A DNA stretch of 64,000 nucleotides from Knoellia sinensis KCTC 19936 (GCF_000768705.1 NZ_AVPJ01000003.1:186001-250000); one strand, 5' to 3'. Shown: positions 41,424 through 51,953, numbered from the stretch's first letter. Notes: generated from the sequence alone by a model not told the origin. Program-made: numbers and translations.

Positions 41424-43862
41424 CGCAAGCGCCTCTTCGAGCTTGCTCAACTCGTCGCCCATCGCGCGCCGCACACCGGCCGTGATGTCCGGGCGGGCGA
41501 TCGCCTCGTGCACCACCTCAACGGTCTCCGGCTCGACGATCAGCGACGGAAACGCCAGCGTCGCAACGCGATCCAGTGCGTCGGCGCCGACCCACTCGGC
41601 CAGGTGCGGGATGTCGGAGACATAGCGCGCGGCATACGGACGAAGGTCGTCGACGGAGCCGCTCGACCAGAAGCCGGTGGCCAGCGCGTTGAGTTCGTAG
41701 TTGCTGCGCTCACGGTTCGTCGTGATCTCGCCCCACGCCCATTCCTTGTCCCGTATGCCGGGTCGCGCGGCGCGCGTGGTGAGCGCGGCCAACCGCCCCG
41801 AGAGAGTCGTGTCGTCGGCGCTGACACGGTCGATGAGGTCGTCGGGGGCGAGGTCGAGCCGGGCCATCCTCTGGAGCACGAGCCACCGGAAGTCGGAGTC
41901 GCCCTCGAGTCCGACCGGCAGGGACGCACCGGACACCCAGCCTGTGAGCCGGTCGTCGTCGTCAGTCGTCCCAGCGAGCACGCGCGCTGCGACGAGTGCC
42001 CGGTCCGAACCCGGCTCCGCGCCCTGGAGCGCCATGAGCGCTGCGCCGGCAATCCGGCCCCGGGCCTCGGCAACGCCGTCGGGCACGATGAACTGCGGCA
42101 CGATCCGCTCCGTGAAGGCGAGCGCCACGCGGGCCATGAGCGCGTCGTGCGGCTCCCCATGCCACGTGGCAGTGAGGATGTCGAGGGCAACGCGCGGGTC
42201 GAGGTTCCCGCGGTAGACACCGGTCAGCACCGATCCCCACACGACCGACCGGGCCACGGGGTCGCCGATCGCCGGGAGCTCGTGAGGCAGGCCAGCAAGC
42301 GTCGCCTCGTCGAGGTCGATCTGGGCCCAGGTGAGGTCACTGGCGTTGGGCACGACCACGATCGCACCTCCGAGGCCGTCGACACTGACCTCGGGCTCGT
42401 CCAGGGTGACAGGAATCCGGAACACCTCGGCTCCGTCAGTGAATCCCGCGACGTCGAGTGCGTGGGTGCGATCAGCCGGGTAGTTCTCCGGCGTCGTGCG
42501 CGTCATGGCGCCGTCCCGATCGAGCGCGATGACGTCGACCCCCGCGGTCTCGAGCCAGGCCTGACTCCACATGTCGAGCGACGAGCCGTGCGCCTCCTCC
42601 ATCGCAGCGAGGAACTCGGACAGCTCACCGTTGCCGTGCTCGTGCGAACGCAGGTATGCCGTGACGCCGGCGTTGAACGCCTCCTCACCCATGTGCGCCA
42701 CCAGTTGACGCAGGACGGACGCGCCCTTCGCGTAGGAAATGCCGTCGAAGTTCTCCAGCGCGCTCTGCGCATCGGGAGCGGGCGACCCGGCAACAGGATG
42801 GGTCGACGGCGCGCGCTCAGCGGCGTAGCCCCACTGCTTGCGCGAGATCCCGAACTCGACCCAGGCGTCCGTGAACTCAGTCGCGGCGCTCGTGCAGGTG
42901 TAGGCCATGAACTCGGCGAAGGACTCGTTGAGCCAGAGGTCGTCCCACCAGCGCATCGTCACGAGGTCGCCGAACCACACGTGCGCCATCTCGTGGGCGA
43001 TGGTGTTGCTGCGCTGGAGTACCTGCTCGCGCGTCGCCGCGCCCCGGAAGAGCATCGTGTCGCGGAAGGTCACGCACCCCGGGTTCTCCATGGCGCCAGC
43101 GTTGAACTCCGGGACGAAGACCTGGTCGTAGTCGCCGAACGGATAGCGCACCCCGAAGGTCCGGTGGTAGTGGTCGAAGGACTGCTTCGTCACCTCGAGC
43201 ATCTGCGGTGCGTGACGCTCGAGAACCTCCTGAAGTGAGCGTCGCGCGTGAATGCCGAGCGGAATGCCGTCGTGCTCGTCACGGACGGACACGTAGGGGC
43301 CGGCACACACGGTGACGAAGTACGTTGCGAGCGGCAGGGTTTCGCTGAGCTGCCACACGTTGTCGTCACCGCGGGTGGCACGCCCATTGCCGAGGACGAC
43401 CCACGACTCGGGAGCGCGGACGGTCACGACATAGGGCGCCTTGAGGTCGGGCTGGTCGAAGCAGGCGAAGACCTTCGGCGCAGCGTCGAGGAAGAGGTGT
43501 CCGTAGACGTAGTCCTCGCCGTCGGCCGGGTCGGTGCTCCGGTGCAGACCCTGCCCGTCGCGCGAGTAGTCCATGGTCGTGACGACCTCGACGACGTTGT
43601 CCGCAGCGAGTCCCGTGAGCGGCAGGCGCCCGTCGACGATCGCGCCGGGATCAACGTGTATGCCGTTCAGCTCGATCCGCTCGCAGCTCACCGCGCGCAC
43701 GTCCAAGAAGGTCGACTCACCGGGAGCCCTGCAGGAGAAGCGGATTCGCGTCGTCGACCCGAAGAGCTCCCCTCCTCTATCGAGGTCGAGGTCCACCTCC
43801 ATGCGGTCGACGGAGATGAGGTGCGCCCGCTGCCGGGCTTCGTCGCGAGTCAGGGATGGCAC
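41403..43862 (-). CDS. pepN: Aminopeptidase N (M1 metallopeptidase)
   Basis: The 819 residues match actinobacterial PepN. It has the exopeptidase motif GAMEN near residue 256, the zinc site HEMAHVWFGDLVTMRWWDDL with the third ligand in NESFAEF near 290-315, and FDGISYAKGASVLRQL. A C-terminal ERAP1-like helical domain follows. No signal peptide, so it is a cytoplasmic enzyme releasing N-terminal residues from peptides. Stand-alone gene; it starts 46 bases after (and is probably separate from) the region of the FMN reductase. Confidence 0.95.
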   Translation of the reverse strand: MPSLTRDEARQRAHLISVDRMEVDLDLDRGGELFGSTTRIRFSCRAPGESTFLDVRAVSCERIELNGIHVDPGAIVDGRLPLTGLAADNVVEVVTTMDYSRDGQGLHRSTDPADGEDYVYGHLFLDAAPKVFACFDQPDLKAPYVVTVRAPESWVVLGNGRATRGDDNVWQLSETLPLATYFVTVCAGPYVSVRDEHDGIPLGIHARRSLQEVLERHAPQMLEVTKQSFDHYHRTFGVRYPFGDYDQVFVPEFNAGAMENPGCVTFRDTMLFRGAATREQVLQRSNTIAHEMAHVWFGDLVTMRWWDDLWLNESFAEFMAYTCTSAATEFTDAWVEFGISRKQWGYAAERAPSTHPVAGSPAPDAQSALENFDGISYAKGASVLRQLVAHMGEEAFNAGVTAYLRSHEHGNGELSEFLAAMEEAHGSSLDMWSQAWLETAGVDVIALDRDGAMTRTTPENYPADRTHALDVAGFTDGAEVFRIPVTLDEPEVSVDGLGGAIVVVPNASDLTWAQIDLDEATLAGLPHELPAIGDPVARSVVWGSVLTGVYRGNLDPRVALDILTATWHGEPHDALMARVALAFTERIVPQFIVPDGVAEARGRIAGAALMALQGAEPGSDRALVAARVLAGTTDDDDRLTGWVSGASLPVGLEGDSDFRWLVLQRMARLDLAPDDLIDRVSADDTTLSGRLAALTTRAARPGIRDKEWAWGEITTNRERSNYELNALATGFWSSGSVDDLRPYAARYVSDIPHLAEWVGADALDRVATLAFPSLIVEPETVEVVHEAIARPDITAGVRRAMGDELSKLEEALASRARWA

Positions 43863-43907
43863 GCCGCGATCGTGTCACACCGCGGCGGCCGCCTCTTCGC
43901 GATTGCC

Positions 43908-44474
43908 TCAGTTGCGTGGCAGAACCGTGAGAACCCGTTCGACGTGCTCCTGGAACTCCTGCATGTAGCTCGCGAGGACCTCCTTGGACTCGGCATCGGT
44001 GACCTCACCCGTCGGAAGGTAGATCTCGGGGTCGAACTGGATGTAGGCCTCGGGAGCCGTCATCTGGCGCGCATTCACGAAGCTGAGGCAGAGCCGGAGG
44101 GTCTGCTGCCCGACCGCAGTGCCGATGTTGCCAGGCGAGGTGCCGATGACACCCGCCGGGACGTGGTCGAAGGAGTTCTGCCCCCAGGGACGTGATGCCC
44201 AGTCGATGGCGTTCTTGAGGGCACCCGGGATCGAGCGGTTGTATTCAGGGGTGATGAAGAGCAGGGCATCGGATGAGGCAATGGCGTCCTTGAGGGCCGT
44301 CGCCGATGCGGGGTAGTCGTTGTCGAGGTCACGGTTGTAGAGCGGCAGGTCGCCGATGGGGATCTCGGTGAACTCGAGACCGTCGGGAGCCACCGCGATG
44401 AGGCAGGTGCTCAGGATCCGATTGATGGAGTCCTTGGACAGGCTTCCGACGATGTATCCGACCTTGCGCGCCAC
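43908..44474 (-). CDS. NADPH-dependent FMN reductase family flavoprotein
   Basis: The 188 residues from GTG 44474 (GGAGG ribosome-binding site) start with VGYIVGSLSKDSINRIL, the flavodoxin-like FMN phosphate loop, and contain LPLYNRDLDNDYP, FITPEYNRSIPGALKNAIDW (the diagnostic PEYNxSxPGxLKNAIDW motif) and a VIGTSPGNIG loop. Members reduce FMN, quinones, azo dyes or chromate with NAD(P)H; the physiological substrate is unknown. Confidence 0.92.
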   Translation of the reverse strand: MARKVGYIVGSLSKDSINRILSTCLIAVAPDGLEFTEIPIGDLPLYNRDLDNDYPASATALKDAIASSDALLFITPEYNRSIPGALKNAIDWASRPWGQNSFDHVPAGVIGTSPGNIGTAVGQQTLRLCLSFVNARQMTAPEAYIQFDPEIYLPTGEVTDAESKEVLASYMQEFQEHVERVLTVLPRN

Positions 44475-44598
44475 GCTGACCTCCGGGTGATCGAACGACG
44501 GTCCGGGTTCGGACCACGAGCACCAGCGTGGCACCGCCTCGTTCACTCCACCAGAGGAGAGAGACGGAGTCCATGCGCGACCGCTGCTGCAATGACGG

Positions 44599-44646
44599 GG
44601 AAGTCGTCGGGTGACGCGGCAATATCCGCGTCACCCGACGACTTCC
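44599..44646. terminator. Perfect 21-bp hairpin between htpX and FMN reductase genes
   Basis: Arms 44599-44619 and 44626-44646 are perfectly complementary with a 6-base loop CAATAT. It starts downstream of the htpX stop (44663) on the minus strand, so it would terminate htpX transcription. There is no U-run. Confidence 0.7.
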
Positions 44647-44662
44647 GGGTCGTGCTCGGGCG

Positions 44663-45553
44663 TCAGTTGGGGCGGTAGCCCGTCGCCATGCCCTGGAGTC
44701 GCGCGATGCGGTCTGCCATCGGCGGGTGGGTCGCCATGAGACGCGAGATGTCCTGCGCGCGGAAGGGGTTGGCGATCATCATGTGGCTCGCGTTCACGAG
44801 GTCCTTCGTCGGAGCCAGCGGCGCCTGTGACACCCCAGCCTCGAGCTTGGCCAGGGCGGACGCCAGCGCCAGCGGGTCGCCGGTGAGGTTCGCCCCGTCC
44901 TCGTCGGCGTCGTACTCACGGGTCCGCGAGATCGCGAGCTGGATGAACATCGCAGCGATAGGTGCAAGGAACGCCATCGCGAGACCCGCGATCATGCCGC
45001 CTGGGTTGTTGCTGTCGCGGTTGCCACCGCCGAACATCGCGCCGAACGAGAGCACCTGCCCGATGGTGCTGATGACGCCGGCGATCGCAGCCGCGACGGA
45101 TCCGGTGAGGATGTCGCGGTTGTAGACGTGCATGAGCTCGTGTCCGAGCACGCCGCGCAGCTCACGCTCGTCGAGGAGCCGCAGGATGCCCTGGGTGCAG
45201 CAGACGGCCGCGTGCTGCGGGTTGCGGCCCGTCGCGAACGCGTTGGGCGCCTCGGTCGGGGAGATGTAGAGCGCGGGCATCGGCTGACCGGCCTTGGTCG
45301 AGAGTTCGCGGACGATGCGATACATCGCCGGCGCCTCGGCCTCGCTCACGGGGAACGCGTGCATCGCCTTGATGGCGAGCTTGTCGCTGTTCCAGTACGA
45401 GTAGAACGTCGTCGCGAGGCCGATGAAGCCGAACACCCAGATGAGGATGGGCATGTTGAACGCGTTCGCCGCGATCCAGCCGAGCCCGAGCAGAAGCGCC
45501 CAGATGAGTCCGAAGAGGCCAGCGGTCTTCAGGCCGTTGAAATGGTTGTGCAT
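44663..45553 (-). CDS. htpX: Membrane zinc metalloprotease HtpX
   Basis: The 296-residue protease has two N-terminal transmembrane helices ([38 protein letters not shown]), the zinc motif [14 protein letters not shown] near residue 137, two more helices around 155-205 and the third ligand in [13 protein letters not shown]. HtpX degrades damaged membrane proteins. The stretch [19 protein letters not shown] is typical of the family. The gene lies 57 bases downstream of the nuo region end, on the same strand. Confidence 0.94.
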   Translation of the reverse strand: MHNHFNGLKTAGLFGLIWALLLGLGWIAANAFNMPILIWVFGFIGLATTFYSYWNSDKLAIKAMHAFPVSEAEAPAMYRIVRELSTKAGQPMPALYISPTEAPNAFATGRNPQHAAVCCTQGILRLLDERELRGVLGHELMHVYNRDILTGSVAAAIAGVISTIGQVLSFGAMFGGGNRDSNNPGGMIAGLAMAFLAPIAAMFIQLAISRTREYDADEDGANLTGDPLALASALAKLEAGVSQAPLAPTKDLVNASHMMIANPFRAQDISRLMATHPPMADRIARLQGMATGYRPN

Positions 45554-45610
45554 GTCATCTCCAACGCGTGAGTGAGCACGGATCGTTCCGACAGGGCGCG
45601 GGGGCGCTGG

Positions 45611-47062
45611 TCAGGAGACTAGCCCGAGGAGGACCTGCGGGAGCACGCTCGTGACGACGAGGACGGCCGTGCCGGCCACCGCGACCGCCACACTTGCCCG
45701 GCGACGCCCGGGTCGCTTCGGCGCCGACGCGTCCGGATCACCGAACATCACCGCGAACCACCGCACATAGACGGCGATGCCGAGCACTGCCGCGACCACG
45801 GCCACGACCGCCACCGGCCACAGCCCCGCGTCGACGACCGGTCGGATCGTCATGACCTTGGCAACCAGTCCGATGATGCCCGGCGGCAGTCCGGCCAGGA
45901 CGAGGAGTGCGACAGCGAGCGTCCCTCCCGCGATCGGGTCGCGTCGCAGAAGACCCTTGTATGCCGTGAGCTCCCGTCCGTCTTCGACGTGCTGTCCGTG
46001 GATGGCTCGGACCGCAGCGAACGCGACGAGGCTGGCGACGGCATACACGAGGACGTAGATCGCGGCAGCCTGACGGCCGGCGACGGACAACGCGGTGAGC
46101 GGCAGGAGGACCCAGCCCGCCTGGGCGATCGTCGACCACGCGAGGAGGCGGACGACCTCGGTCTGGCGCAGGGCCATGACGGTGCCGGTGAGCATCGACG
46201 CGACGGTGACGATCACGAGGGCGGCGACGACGGTGTGGGGACCGGGCGACAGGTCGAGGACGGACTCATAGGGCGCGAGGACGACGAGCAGCGCGCCGAC
46301 TGCCGCGATCTTCGAGGCGGACGCGAGGAGTGCCGAGATGGGCAGCGGACCTGACGTGAGGGTCGTCGGCGTCCAGGCATGGAACGGCACGGCCGAGATC
46401 TTGAACGCCAGCCCGGCGATGAGCACGACGGTCGCGAGGCTCGCGAGGACGCGCTGCTCGGGCACGGCCCATGCGGTGGCCAAGGACGGGCCGGTGAGCG
46501 TCGGGTCTCCGGTGGCAGTGACCCAGAGGGCGGCACCGAGGACGAGGAGGCCGAACGACACCAGTGAGGTTGTGAGGAGGGTGAGGGCGCCGTGAGCAGC
46601 AGCACGTCGGTCGCGCCAGGCGACGAGCGCGATCACCGGCAGAGTGGCGAGCTCGAGCGCGATGAGCCAGGTGCCGAGGTCGGTGGCCGCGACGACGGCC
46701 ACGGCGCCGCTCGCCGACGCGAGCAACATGACGACGTCGACGACACCGGCCTTGCGCCACGACATGAGCGCGAGCACACCGAGCGTGGCGAGGAGTGCCG
46801 CGATCTGCAGGGTGCTCGCGAGGGGGCTGCCGTCCCACATGCACCGCCCGTCCGGGGCCGGCGTGCACAGGGTGAGGCGAGGGTCGCCGGCGTCGAGACC
46901 GGGCACGGCGGCGACCGCGCCACCCAGGAGGCCCAGCGCACCGATGACCGGCGCGGCCAGTGAGGCACGAGGAACCACCGCGTCGACGACGAGCACGAGC
47001 AGCATCGCGGCCACGGGAATGAGGGCGGGGAGGAGCAGGGCCCACGAGATCTGCAGGGTCAT
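45611..47062 (-). CDS. nuoN: NADH-quinone oxidoreductase subunit N
   Basis: The 483 residues from ATG 47062 form about 14 transmembrane helices of the antiporter-like Proton_antipo_M family. Key residues are in LELATLPVIALVAWRDRR (TM5 Glu) and FKISAVPFHAWTPTTL (TM7 Lys). It is the last gene of the nuoH-N run and overlaps nuoM as ATGA. Confidence 0.93.
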   Translation of the reverse strand: MTLQISWALLLPALIPVAAMLLVLVVDAVVPRASLAAPVIGALGLLGGAVAAVPGLDAGDPRLTLCTPAPDGRCMWDGSPLASTLQIAALLATLGVLALMSWRKAGVVDVVMLLASASGAVAVVAATDLGTWLIALELATLPVIALVAWRDRRAAAHGALTLLTTSLVSFGLLVLGAALWVTATGDPTLTGPSLATAWAVPEQRVLASLATVVLIAGLAFKISAVPFHAWTPTTLTSGPLPISALLASASKIAAVGALLVVLAPYESVLDLSPGPHTVVAALVIVTVASMLTGTVMALRQTEVVRLLAWSTIAQAGWVLLPLTALSVAGRQAAAIYVLVYAVASLVAFAAVRAIHGQHVEDGRELTAYKGLLRRDPIAGGTLAVALLVLAGLPPGIIGLVAKVMTIRPVVDAGLWPVAVVAVVAAVLGIAVYVRWFAVMFGDPDASAPKRPGRRRASVAVAVAGTAVLVVTSVLPQVLLGLVS

Positions 47063-48549
47063 CGGGCTCCTCCGACGAGGGTGGCCACGGCGTCGGCGGT
47101 GACGTCCAGGACGAGGAAGGGTCCGACGCCGATGGCGACGACCGCGACCGCAAGGGTGGCGATCACGGCGAGTTCGATCCCACGGGTGTCTGCAGCCTGA
47201 TCGACAGCGTCGGCCGTCACCTCGTCGCCGACCCAGACGATGCGCGCCACTCGGAGCGCATAAGCGGCGGCGAGCGCGGCACCCACGGCCGCGATGACGG
47301 CGCACGTGCGCAGGATCCCGGTGTGGTGCACCGGGTTCCATGCCGCCACGAGGGCGAGGAACTCACCCCAGAAGCCAGCGAGCCCGGGCAGGCCGAGACC
47401 AGCCGCGAGTCCGAGGACGAGGGCGAAGCCGAGACGCGGGGACACCTCGCGCAGAGCCGGTCGCACGACGGCCAGGTCGACCGAGCCCCACCGCTGCTTG
47501 AGCCCACCGACGATGACGAAGAGGAGCGCCGAGATCACCCCGTGGGCGATGTTGCCGAGGAGGGCCGCCTGGAGCCCGATCTCGGACCCGGAAGTGAGCG
47601 CGAGGACGACGAAGCCCATGTGCGCGACCGACGAGAAGGCGATGAGTCGCTTGAGGTCGCGTTCGACGAGGCAGATGAGACCACCCCAGATGACGCCGAT
47701 GGCGCCGGCGATCGCGAGGACCGGTGCGATGCGCCCGAAGCCGTCGGGAACGGTGGCGACGGGCAGCCGCACGAGTCCGTAGGTGCCCAGCTTCAGGAGC
47801 ACGGCGGCCAGCAGCACTGACCCAGCCGTGGGGGCCGTGGTGTGGGCTGCCGGAAGCCACGTGTGCAGGGGGAACACTGGCACCTTGACGGCGAGGCCGA
47901 TCGTGAGCAGCAGGGCAATGAGGACCTGCTCGCCGGAACCGAGGCCGGCGGCCGCCCGCGGGAGGGCACCGAGGTCTGCCGTCCCGGCACGGGCCACGAG
48001 GAGCAGGATCCCGACCAGCATGAGGGTCGAGCCGATGGCGGTGTAGAGGATGAACCGGGCCGAGGCGTCCGCCCGCTTCGCGGCGCTGTGCGGGTCGCCG
48101 TAGCGGCCGATGAGCACCCACATCGGCACGAGGACGACCTCGAACGCGATGAAGAAGAGGACTGCATCACGTGCGGCAAAGGCCGCGAGCGCTCCGGTGA
48201 TGACGAGGAGCAACGAGCCGAGATAGGTCGCGGCACTCCCGGCACCGGGCGACTCCCACGGCCGCTCGACCCACGCGTGGCCGACGACGAGGATTCCGAT
48301 CACGGCCGTGAGGACGATGAGCGGTGCGCTGATCCCGTCGATCTCGAAGTGCCAGCGCACGCCGAGGTCGGTGATCCAGGCGCGGTCGATGACGGGCCGC
48401 ATCACGCTCGCGACGACTGCGGCGCCTCCCCCGATGGCAGCGGCCACGAGGGCGACGACCCGAGCGGTCGCCGGCGCGAGCGCACGACCACCGGTGACGA
48501 GCCAGAGTCCGACGGCTCCGGGGGCGAGAAGCATGAGGATCAACGCCAT
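47059..48549 (-). CDS. nuoM: NADH-quinone oxidoreductase subunit M
   Basis: The 496-residue antiporter-like subunit shows FIAFEVVLVPMWVLIGRYGD (TM5 Glu), VKVPVFPLHTWLPAAHTTAP (TM7 Lys) and GLICLVERDLKRLIAFSSVAHMGFV, all typical of NuoM. It starts 10 bases before the nuoL stop and overlaps nuoN as ATGA. Confidence 0.94.
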   Translation of the reverse strand: MALILMLLAPGAVGLWLVTGGRALAPATARVVALVAAAIGGGAAVVASVMRPVIDRAWITDLGVRWHFEIDGISAPLIVLTAVIGILVVGHAWVERPWESPGAGSAATYLGSLLLVITGALAAFAARDAVLFFIAFEVVLVPMWVLIGRYGDPHSAAKRADASARFILYTAIGSTLMLVGILLLVARAGTADLGALPRAAAGLGSGEQVLIALLLTIGLAVKVPVFPLHTWLPAAHTTAPTAGSVLLAAVLLKLGTYGLVRLPVATVPDGFGRIAPVLAIAGAIGVIWGGLICLVERDLKRLIAFSSVAHMGFVVLALTSGSEIGLQAALLGNIAHGVISALLFVIVGGLKQRWGSVDLAVVRPALREVSPRLGFALVLGLAAGLGLPGLAGFWGEFLALVAAWNPVHHTGILRTCAVIAAVGAALAAAYALRVARIVWVGDEVTADAVDQAADTRGIELAVIATLAVAVVAIGVGPFLVLDVTADAVATLVGGAR

Positions 48550-50471
48550 GTGAGCACCGCCGTCCCGGCCGCGACGATGAGTCCGAGGGCGACGAGTCCG
48601 ACTCCTGCGGACGGCGCCTCACGTCGGTGGCCTCGGTCGGTGAGCCAGCCCGCGATGCCCGCCGAGGCCGCAGCTCCACGCACGTAGCCGTCGACGACCT
48701 CACGGTCGAGGAACTCCACGATCCGCGCGAGCCAGAGGACCGGTCCGGCGACAAGACGCCGGTATGCCGTGTCGAACCCGAATCCGTTGTCAGCCAGGGT
48801 GCGCTGGCGCACAGTGCGGACGAACGCGTTGCGCGGGTCGCCGTAGCCACGGGCGAGCCAGACCACTCCCGCGCCGATGCCGATGAGGAGCGCGGTGAGG
48901 AGCATCCACCACATCGACGCCCGGTGGAGGTTGAAGAGGCCGGTGAGCATGACCAGCCCGCCGACGACGGTGAGCACAGTGAGAAGGGCGAGGGAGGCGA
49001 GGACGGGGGCGGACGGCATACCGGAGTGGTCGTGCTGCTCCTCAAGAACGGCCGTCTCGTCGAGCTCGTGAGCCGCCGTCTCGTCCCCGACCGCGTGTGA
49101 CCGCGTGGACACGGATCGTTCTCCGTCGGGGGCCGCGACGACCAGGTAGGCCCGGGTGGCGTAGGCCGCGGTGAGGACCACGGTCACGAGCAGGGCCGCC
49201 AGCACGACGACGCCTGGCCCGCCCGAGCCGATCGCGCCTTCGTAGGCCGTGACGATGACGTGCTCCTTCGAGAGCCCGCCCACCACGAACGGAGCCCCGG
49301 CCAGTGCGAGGAGGCCGAACAGCCAGGCGACCAGCGCGAGCTGGTGCACGTGGCCGGACCCACGCAGGGCCATGGCGAGGGTCGAGCCAGCGACGACCGA
49401 GAGCCACCCGATCGTCAGGAAGAGGAGGGACTTGAAGATCGCGTGCGACCAGAGGTGGAACAGGCCCGGGTCAGGACCGATCGCCTCCGTGGCCGTCGCC
49501 AGGGCGGAGAGCATGATCGCCACCTGGCTCACCGTCGACCACGCGAGCAGGCGCTTGAGGTCGGATTGTCCGAGGGCGAGCGCGGCCGCCCCCACCATCG
49601 TCATGGCCACGGCGATGCCGAGCAGCCAGCGGGCACCGTCAGCCAGGACGAGGACCGGGAAGAGCTGCGCCAGGACGACCGTGCCCGCAGCAACCATGGT
49701 GGCTGCGTGGATCAGCGCAGAGGCCGGGGTGGGGCCCTCCATCGCGTCGGGCAGCCAGTCCTGGAAGGGGAACTGCGCCGACTTGCCGAGGACGCCGATC
49801 ACGACGAGGGCGAGCAGGACGGAGCGCGTCCAGGGCTCGGGAACAGCGCCGCCCTCACCTGTCCAGTGGGAGACGACCGCATCGAGCCCGGTCGAGCCCG
49901 CGCCGGCGCTCAGGCCCACGATGCCGAGGACGAAGCCGATGTCGGCGACGCGTGTGACGATGAAGGACTTGTAGGCCGCGCGGCGAGCGCTCTCCTTGCG
50001 GGACCAGTGGCCGATGAGCAGGTAGGAGCACCAGCCCATGACCTCCCAGCCGATGAGGGTGAGCACGAGGTCGCGGGCGTGGACGACGAGCATCATCGCG
50101 GCCGTGAAGAGCGACACGGTCGCGGCGAACTGGGCGAGCCGGTCGTCGTCGTCGAGATACCACTGGGTGAAGACCAGCACGACCGCCGCGACGAGGGCGA
50201 CGATCGCGGCGACCGCGGCCGTCGTGGGACCAGAGCCGAGTGCGAGCGGCATCTCGAGGTCGCCGACGTGGAAGGTGTCGGACGGTTGCGCCGTGCGTTG
50301 GTTCCGGGTCGGAGCGACCGCCATCCCGATGATCCCCACGACGACCGACACGATGGCTGCGCCCGACGCGACCCGAGCCGCGAGGTGAGGCGTGCGCCGC
50401 AGGCCCAGGGTCAGCAGGGCCGCGAGCACGGGAATGAGGACGAGGAGGGAGGACACCCAGAGCGCGCTCAC
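48540..50471 (-). CDS. nuoL: NADH-quinone oxidoreductase subunit L
   Basis: The 643 residues cover the full NuoL: LTLIGWEVMGWCSYLLIGHW (TM5 Glu), KSAQFPFQDWLPDAMEGPTP (TM7 Lys), SDLKRLLAWSTVSQ, and the C-terminal extension with the lateral helix that spans the membrane arm (NAFVRTVRQRTLADNGFGFD and LDREVVDGYVRGAAASAG). An insertion with an acidic His-containing loop (HELDETAVLEEQHDHSG) lies between the last helices. It overlaps nuoK by four bases. Confidence 0.95.
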   Translation of the reverse strand: MSALWVSSLLVLIPVLAALLTLGLRRTPHLAARVASGAAIVSVVVGIIGMAVAPTRNQRTAQPSDTFHVGDLEMPLALGSGPTTAAVAAIVALVAAVVLVFTQWYLDDDDRLAQFAATVSLFTAAMMLVVHARDLVLTLIGWEVMGWCSYLLIGHWSRKESARRAAYKSFIVTRVADIGFVLGIVGLSAGAGSTGLDAVVSHWTGEGGAVPEPWTRSVLLALVVIGVLGKSAQFPFQDWLPDAMEGPTPASALIHAATMVAAGTVVLAQLFPVLVLADGARWLLGIAVAMTMVGAAALALGQSDLKRLLAWSTVSQVAIMLSALATATEAIGPDPGLFHLWSHAIFKSLLFLTIGWLSVVAGSTLAMALRGSGHVHQLALVAWLFGLLALAGAPFVVGGLSKEHVIVTAYEGAIGSGGPGVVVLAALLVTVVLTAAYATRAYLVVAAPDGERSVSTRSHAVGDETAAHELDETAVLEEQHDHSGMPSAPVLASLALLTVLTVVGGLVMLTGLFNLHRASMWWMLLTALLIGIGAGVVWLARGYGDPRNAFVRTVRQRTLADNGFGFDTAYRRLVAGPVLWLARIVEFLDREVVDGYVRGAAASAGIAGWLTDRGHRREAPSAGVGLVALGLIVAAGTAVLTWR

Positions 50472-50803
50472 ACCTGCTCACCTCCTCCTGCCCCGACCTC
50501 CGCCTTGGAGTGCGGTTCATCGAGATCGATCGAGCTGCGGTGCCGGAAGGCGGCGAGGATGACCGCGAGCGCCACGACGACCTCGGCTGCGGCGATCGTG
50601 ATGACGAACAGCGGGAGGACGCTCGACGCCTCCCAGCGTGAGGGGCTCGTGGCACCGGATGCGACGAGGAGGACGAGGGACCCCGAGAGGATCAGCTCGA
50701 CGCCGATCAGGAGCAGGACGGCGTTGCGGCGGACGGTGACGCCCATGACGCCGAGGCCGACGAGAAGTGCGGCGAGGATGTAGGGACCCGCGAGGTGGAT
50801 CAC
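50468..50803 (-). CDS. nuoK: NADH-quinone oxidoreductase subunit K
   Basis: The 111-residue subunit from GTG 50803 has three transmembrane helices, with the conserved glutamates in LLIGVELILSGSLVL and ITIAAAEVVVALAVIL. GTGA overlap with nuoJ. The hydrophilic C-terminus (PHSKAEVGAGGG) is an extension of ordinary length for actinobacteria. Confidence 0.93.
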   Translation of the reverse strand: MIHLAGPYILAALLVGLGVMGVTVRRNAVLLLIGVELILSGSLVLLVASGATSPSRWEASSVLPLFVITIAAAEVVVALAVILAAFRHRSSIDLDEPHSKAEVGAGGGEQV

Positions 50804-51315
50804 TCCCCCGACACCTCCTCGGCGCGGCGACCGCGGGACACTGCGAGCGCGGCGATGAGCGCGGCGAGCAGGAGCACGGACAGTGCCTCGAACGGCCACA
50901 CCCACGTCCCGAAGATCTCGGTCGCGACGGCCTGGTTCGAGATCTCACGCCGCTCGACGGCGCCGCCGGCCAGGGGCAGGAGCGCTGCGAGCAACAGCGC
51001 CGTGGTCGCAGCGCCCGCCGCTCCGGCCAGCATGCGTCGCCACCACGGCACGTCGTGGACGAGGTCCGGCCCGATCGGCGCGCGCGTCAGCATGAGCGCA
51101 AAGAGCACGAGCACGACGATCGCGCCCACATAGACGAGCACGAGCACCAGCGCCACGAGCTCATGTCCCAGCACGAGCAGACATCCGGCGACGCCGAGCA
51201 GGGCAACGACGAGCCACAGTGCGGCATGCACCACGTGGCGGGTCGTCACGGCCAGCAGCCCACCCACGACGGCCAGTGCCCCACACGCCGCAAAAGCCAG
51301 GTCGAGTCCCGTCAT
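50800..51315 (-). CDS. nuoJ: NADH-quinone oxidoreductase subunit J
   Basis: The 171 residues from ATG 51315 have five transmembrane helices, including the conserved TM3 segment [20 protein letters not shown]. It overlaps nuoI as ATGA and nuoK as GTGA. The protein belongs to the proton-transfer E-channel next to NuoK and NuoH. Confidence 0.92.
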   Translation of the reverse strand: MTGLDLAFAACGALAVVGGLLAVTTRHVVHAALWLVVALLGVAGCLLVLGHELVALVLVLVYVGAIVVLVLFALMLTRAPIGPDLVHDVPWWRRMLAGAAGAATTALLLAALLPLAGGAVERREISNQAVATEIFGTWVWPFEALSVLLLAALIAALAVSRGRRAEEVSGE

Positions 51316-51953
51316 GCGTCCGGTCCTGCAGCAGGGCGTGGCTCGCGTGGCTCCCGCGGCTCCCGCGCTGCCCTCGTCGGGCGAGCGGGCTTGTTGGCGG
51401 CCGTCACCTCGGCCGGCTCGGCGGAGCGCTCGTCGAGCGCGGGCGGCGGCGGGACGGTCTCCATCCACCCGCCGAGCCGCTCCTTGTCGTGGAGGAGGTC
51501 GCGGATGTCGGTCTCGGCGTACTCGAACTGCGGACTCCAGAACAGCGCGTCGAAGGGGCAGACCTCGATGCAGATCCCGCAATACATGCACAGCGAGAAG
51601 TCGATGGAGAAGTTGTCGAGGACGTTGCGCTGGCGGTCACGACCACCCTCGGTCGTCGCCGGGATCGTCTCCTTGTGCGAGTCGATGTAGATGCACCAGT
51701 CAGGGCACTCACGCGCGCAGAGCATGCAGCTCGTGCAGTTCTCCTCGAGCAGCGCGATGACGCCCCGGCTGCGCGGGGGAAGGTCAGGCGCGACATCGGG
51801 GTATTCGTGCGTGTGCGCCTTCTTCGTGGCTGTCTTGGCCGTGGTCGCCAAACCCTTGAGTATGCCGGGCAGCAGGCCCTTCGTGCTGGCCTTGCTGCCG
51901 CTCGGGCTGGGCTTCTGCTGGCCGCCCTTCGCGTTGCTCTTCGCGCCACTCAT
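51312..51953 (-). CDS. nuoI: NADH-quinone oxidoreductase subunit I, two [4Fe-4S] clusters
   Basis: The 213-residue subunit carries two ferredoxin-type motifs: C73/C76/C79 with C83 ([12 protein letters not shown]) and C122/C125/C128 with C132 ([12 protein letters not shown]). These bind clusters N6a and N6b, which lead electrons to the terminal cluster in NuoB. Both ends are extended: an N-terminal Lys/Ser/Thr-rich segment of about 45 residues and a C-terminal Pro/Arg/Glu-rich tail with REPREPREP. All eight ligands are intact, so the peripheral arm was under selection. It overlaps nuoH and nuoJ. Confidence 0.94.
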   Translation of the reverse strand: MSGAKSNAKGGQQKPSPSGSKASTKGLLPGILKGLATTAKTATKKAHTHEYPDVAPDLPPRSRGVIALLEENCTSCMLCARECPDWCIYIDSHKETIPATTEGGRDRQRNVLDNFSIDFSLCMYCGICIEVCPFDALFWSPQFEYAETDIRDLLHDKERLGGWMETVPPPPALDERSAEPAEVTAANKPARPTRAAREPREPREPRPAAGPDA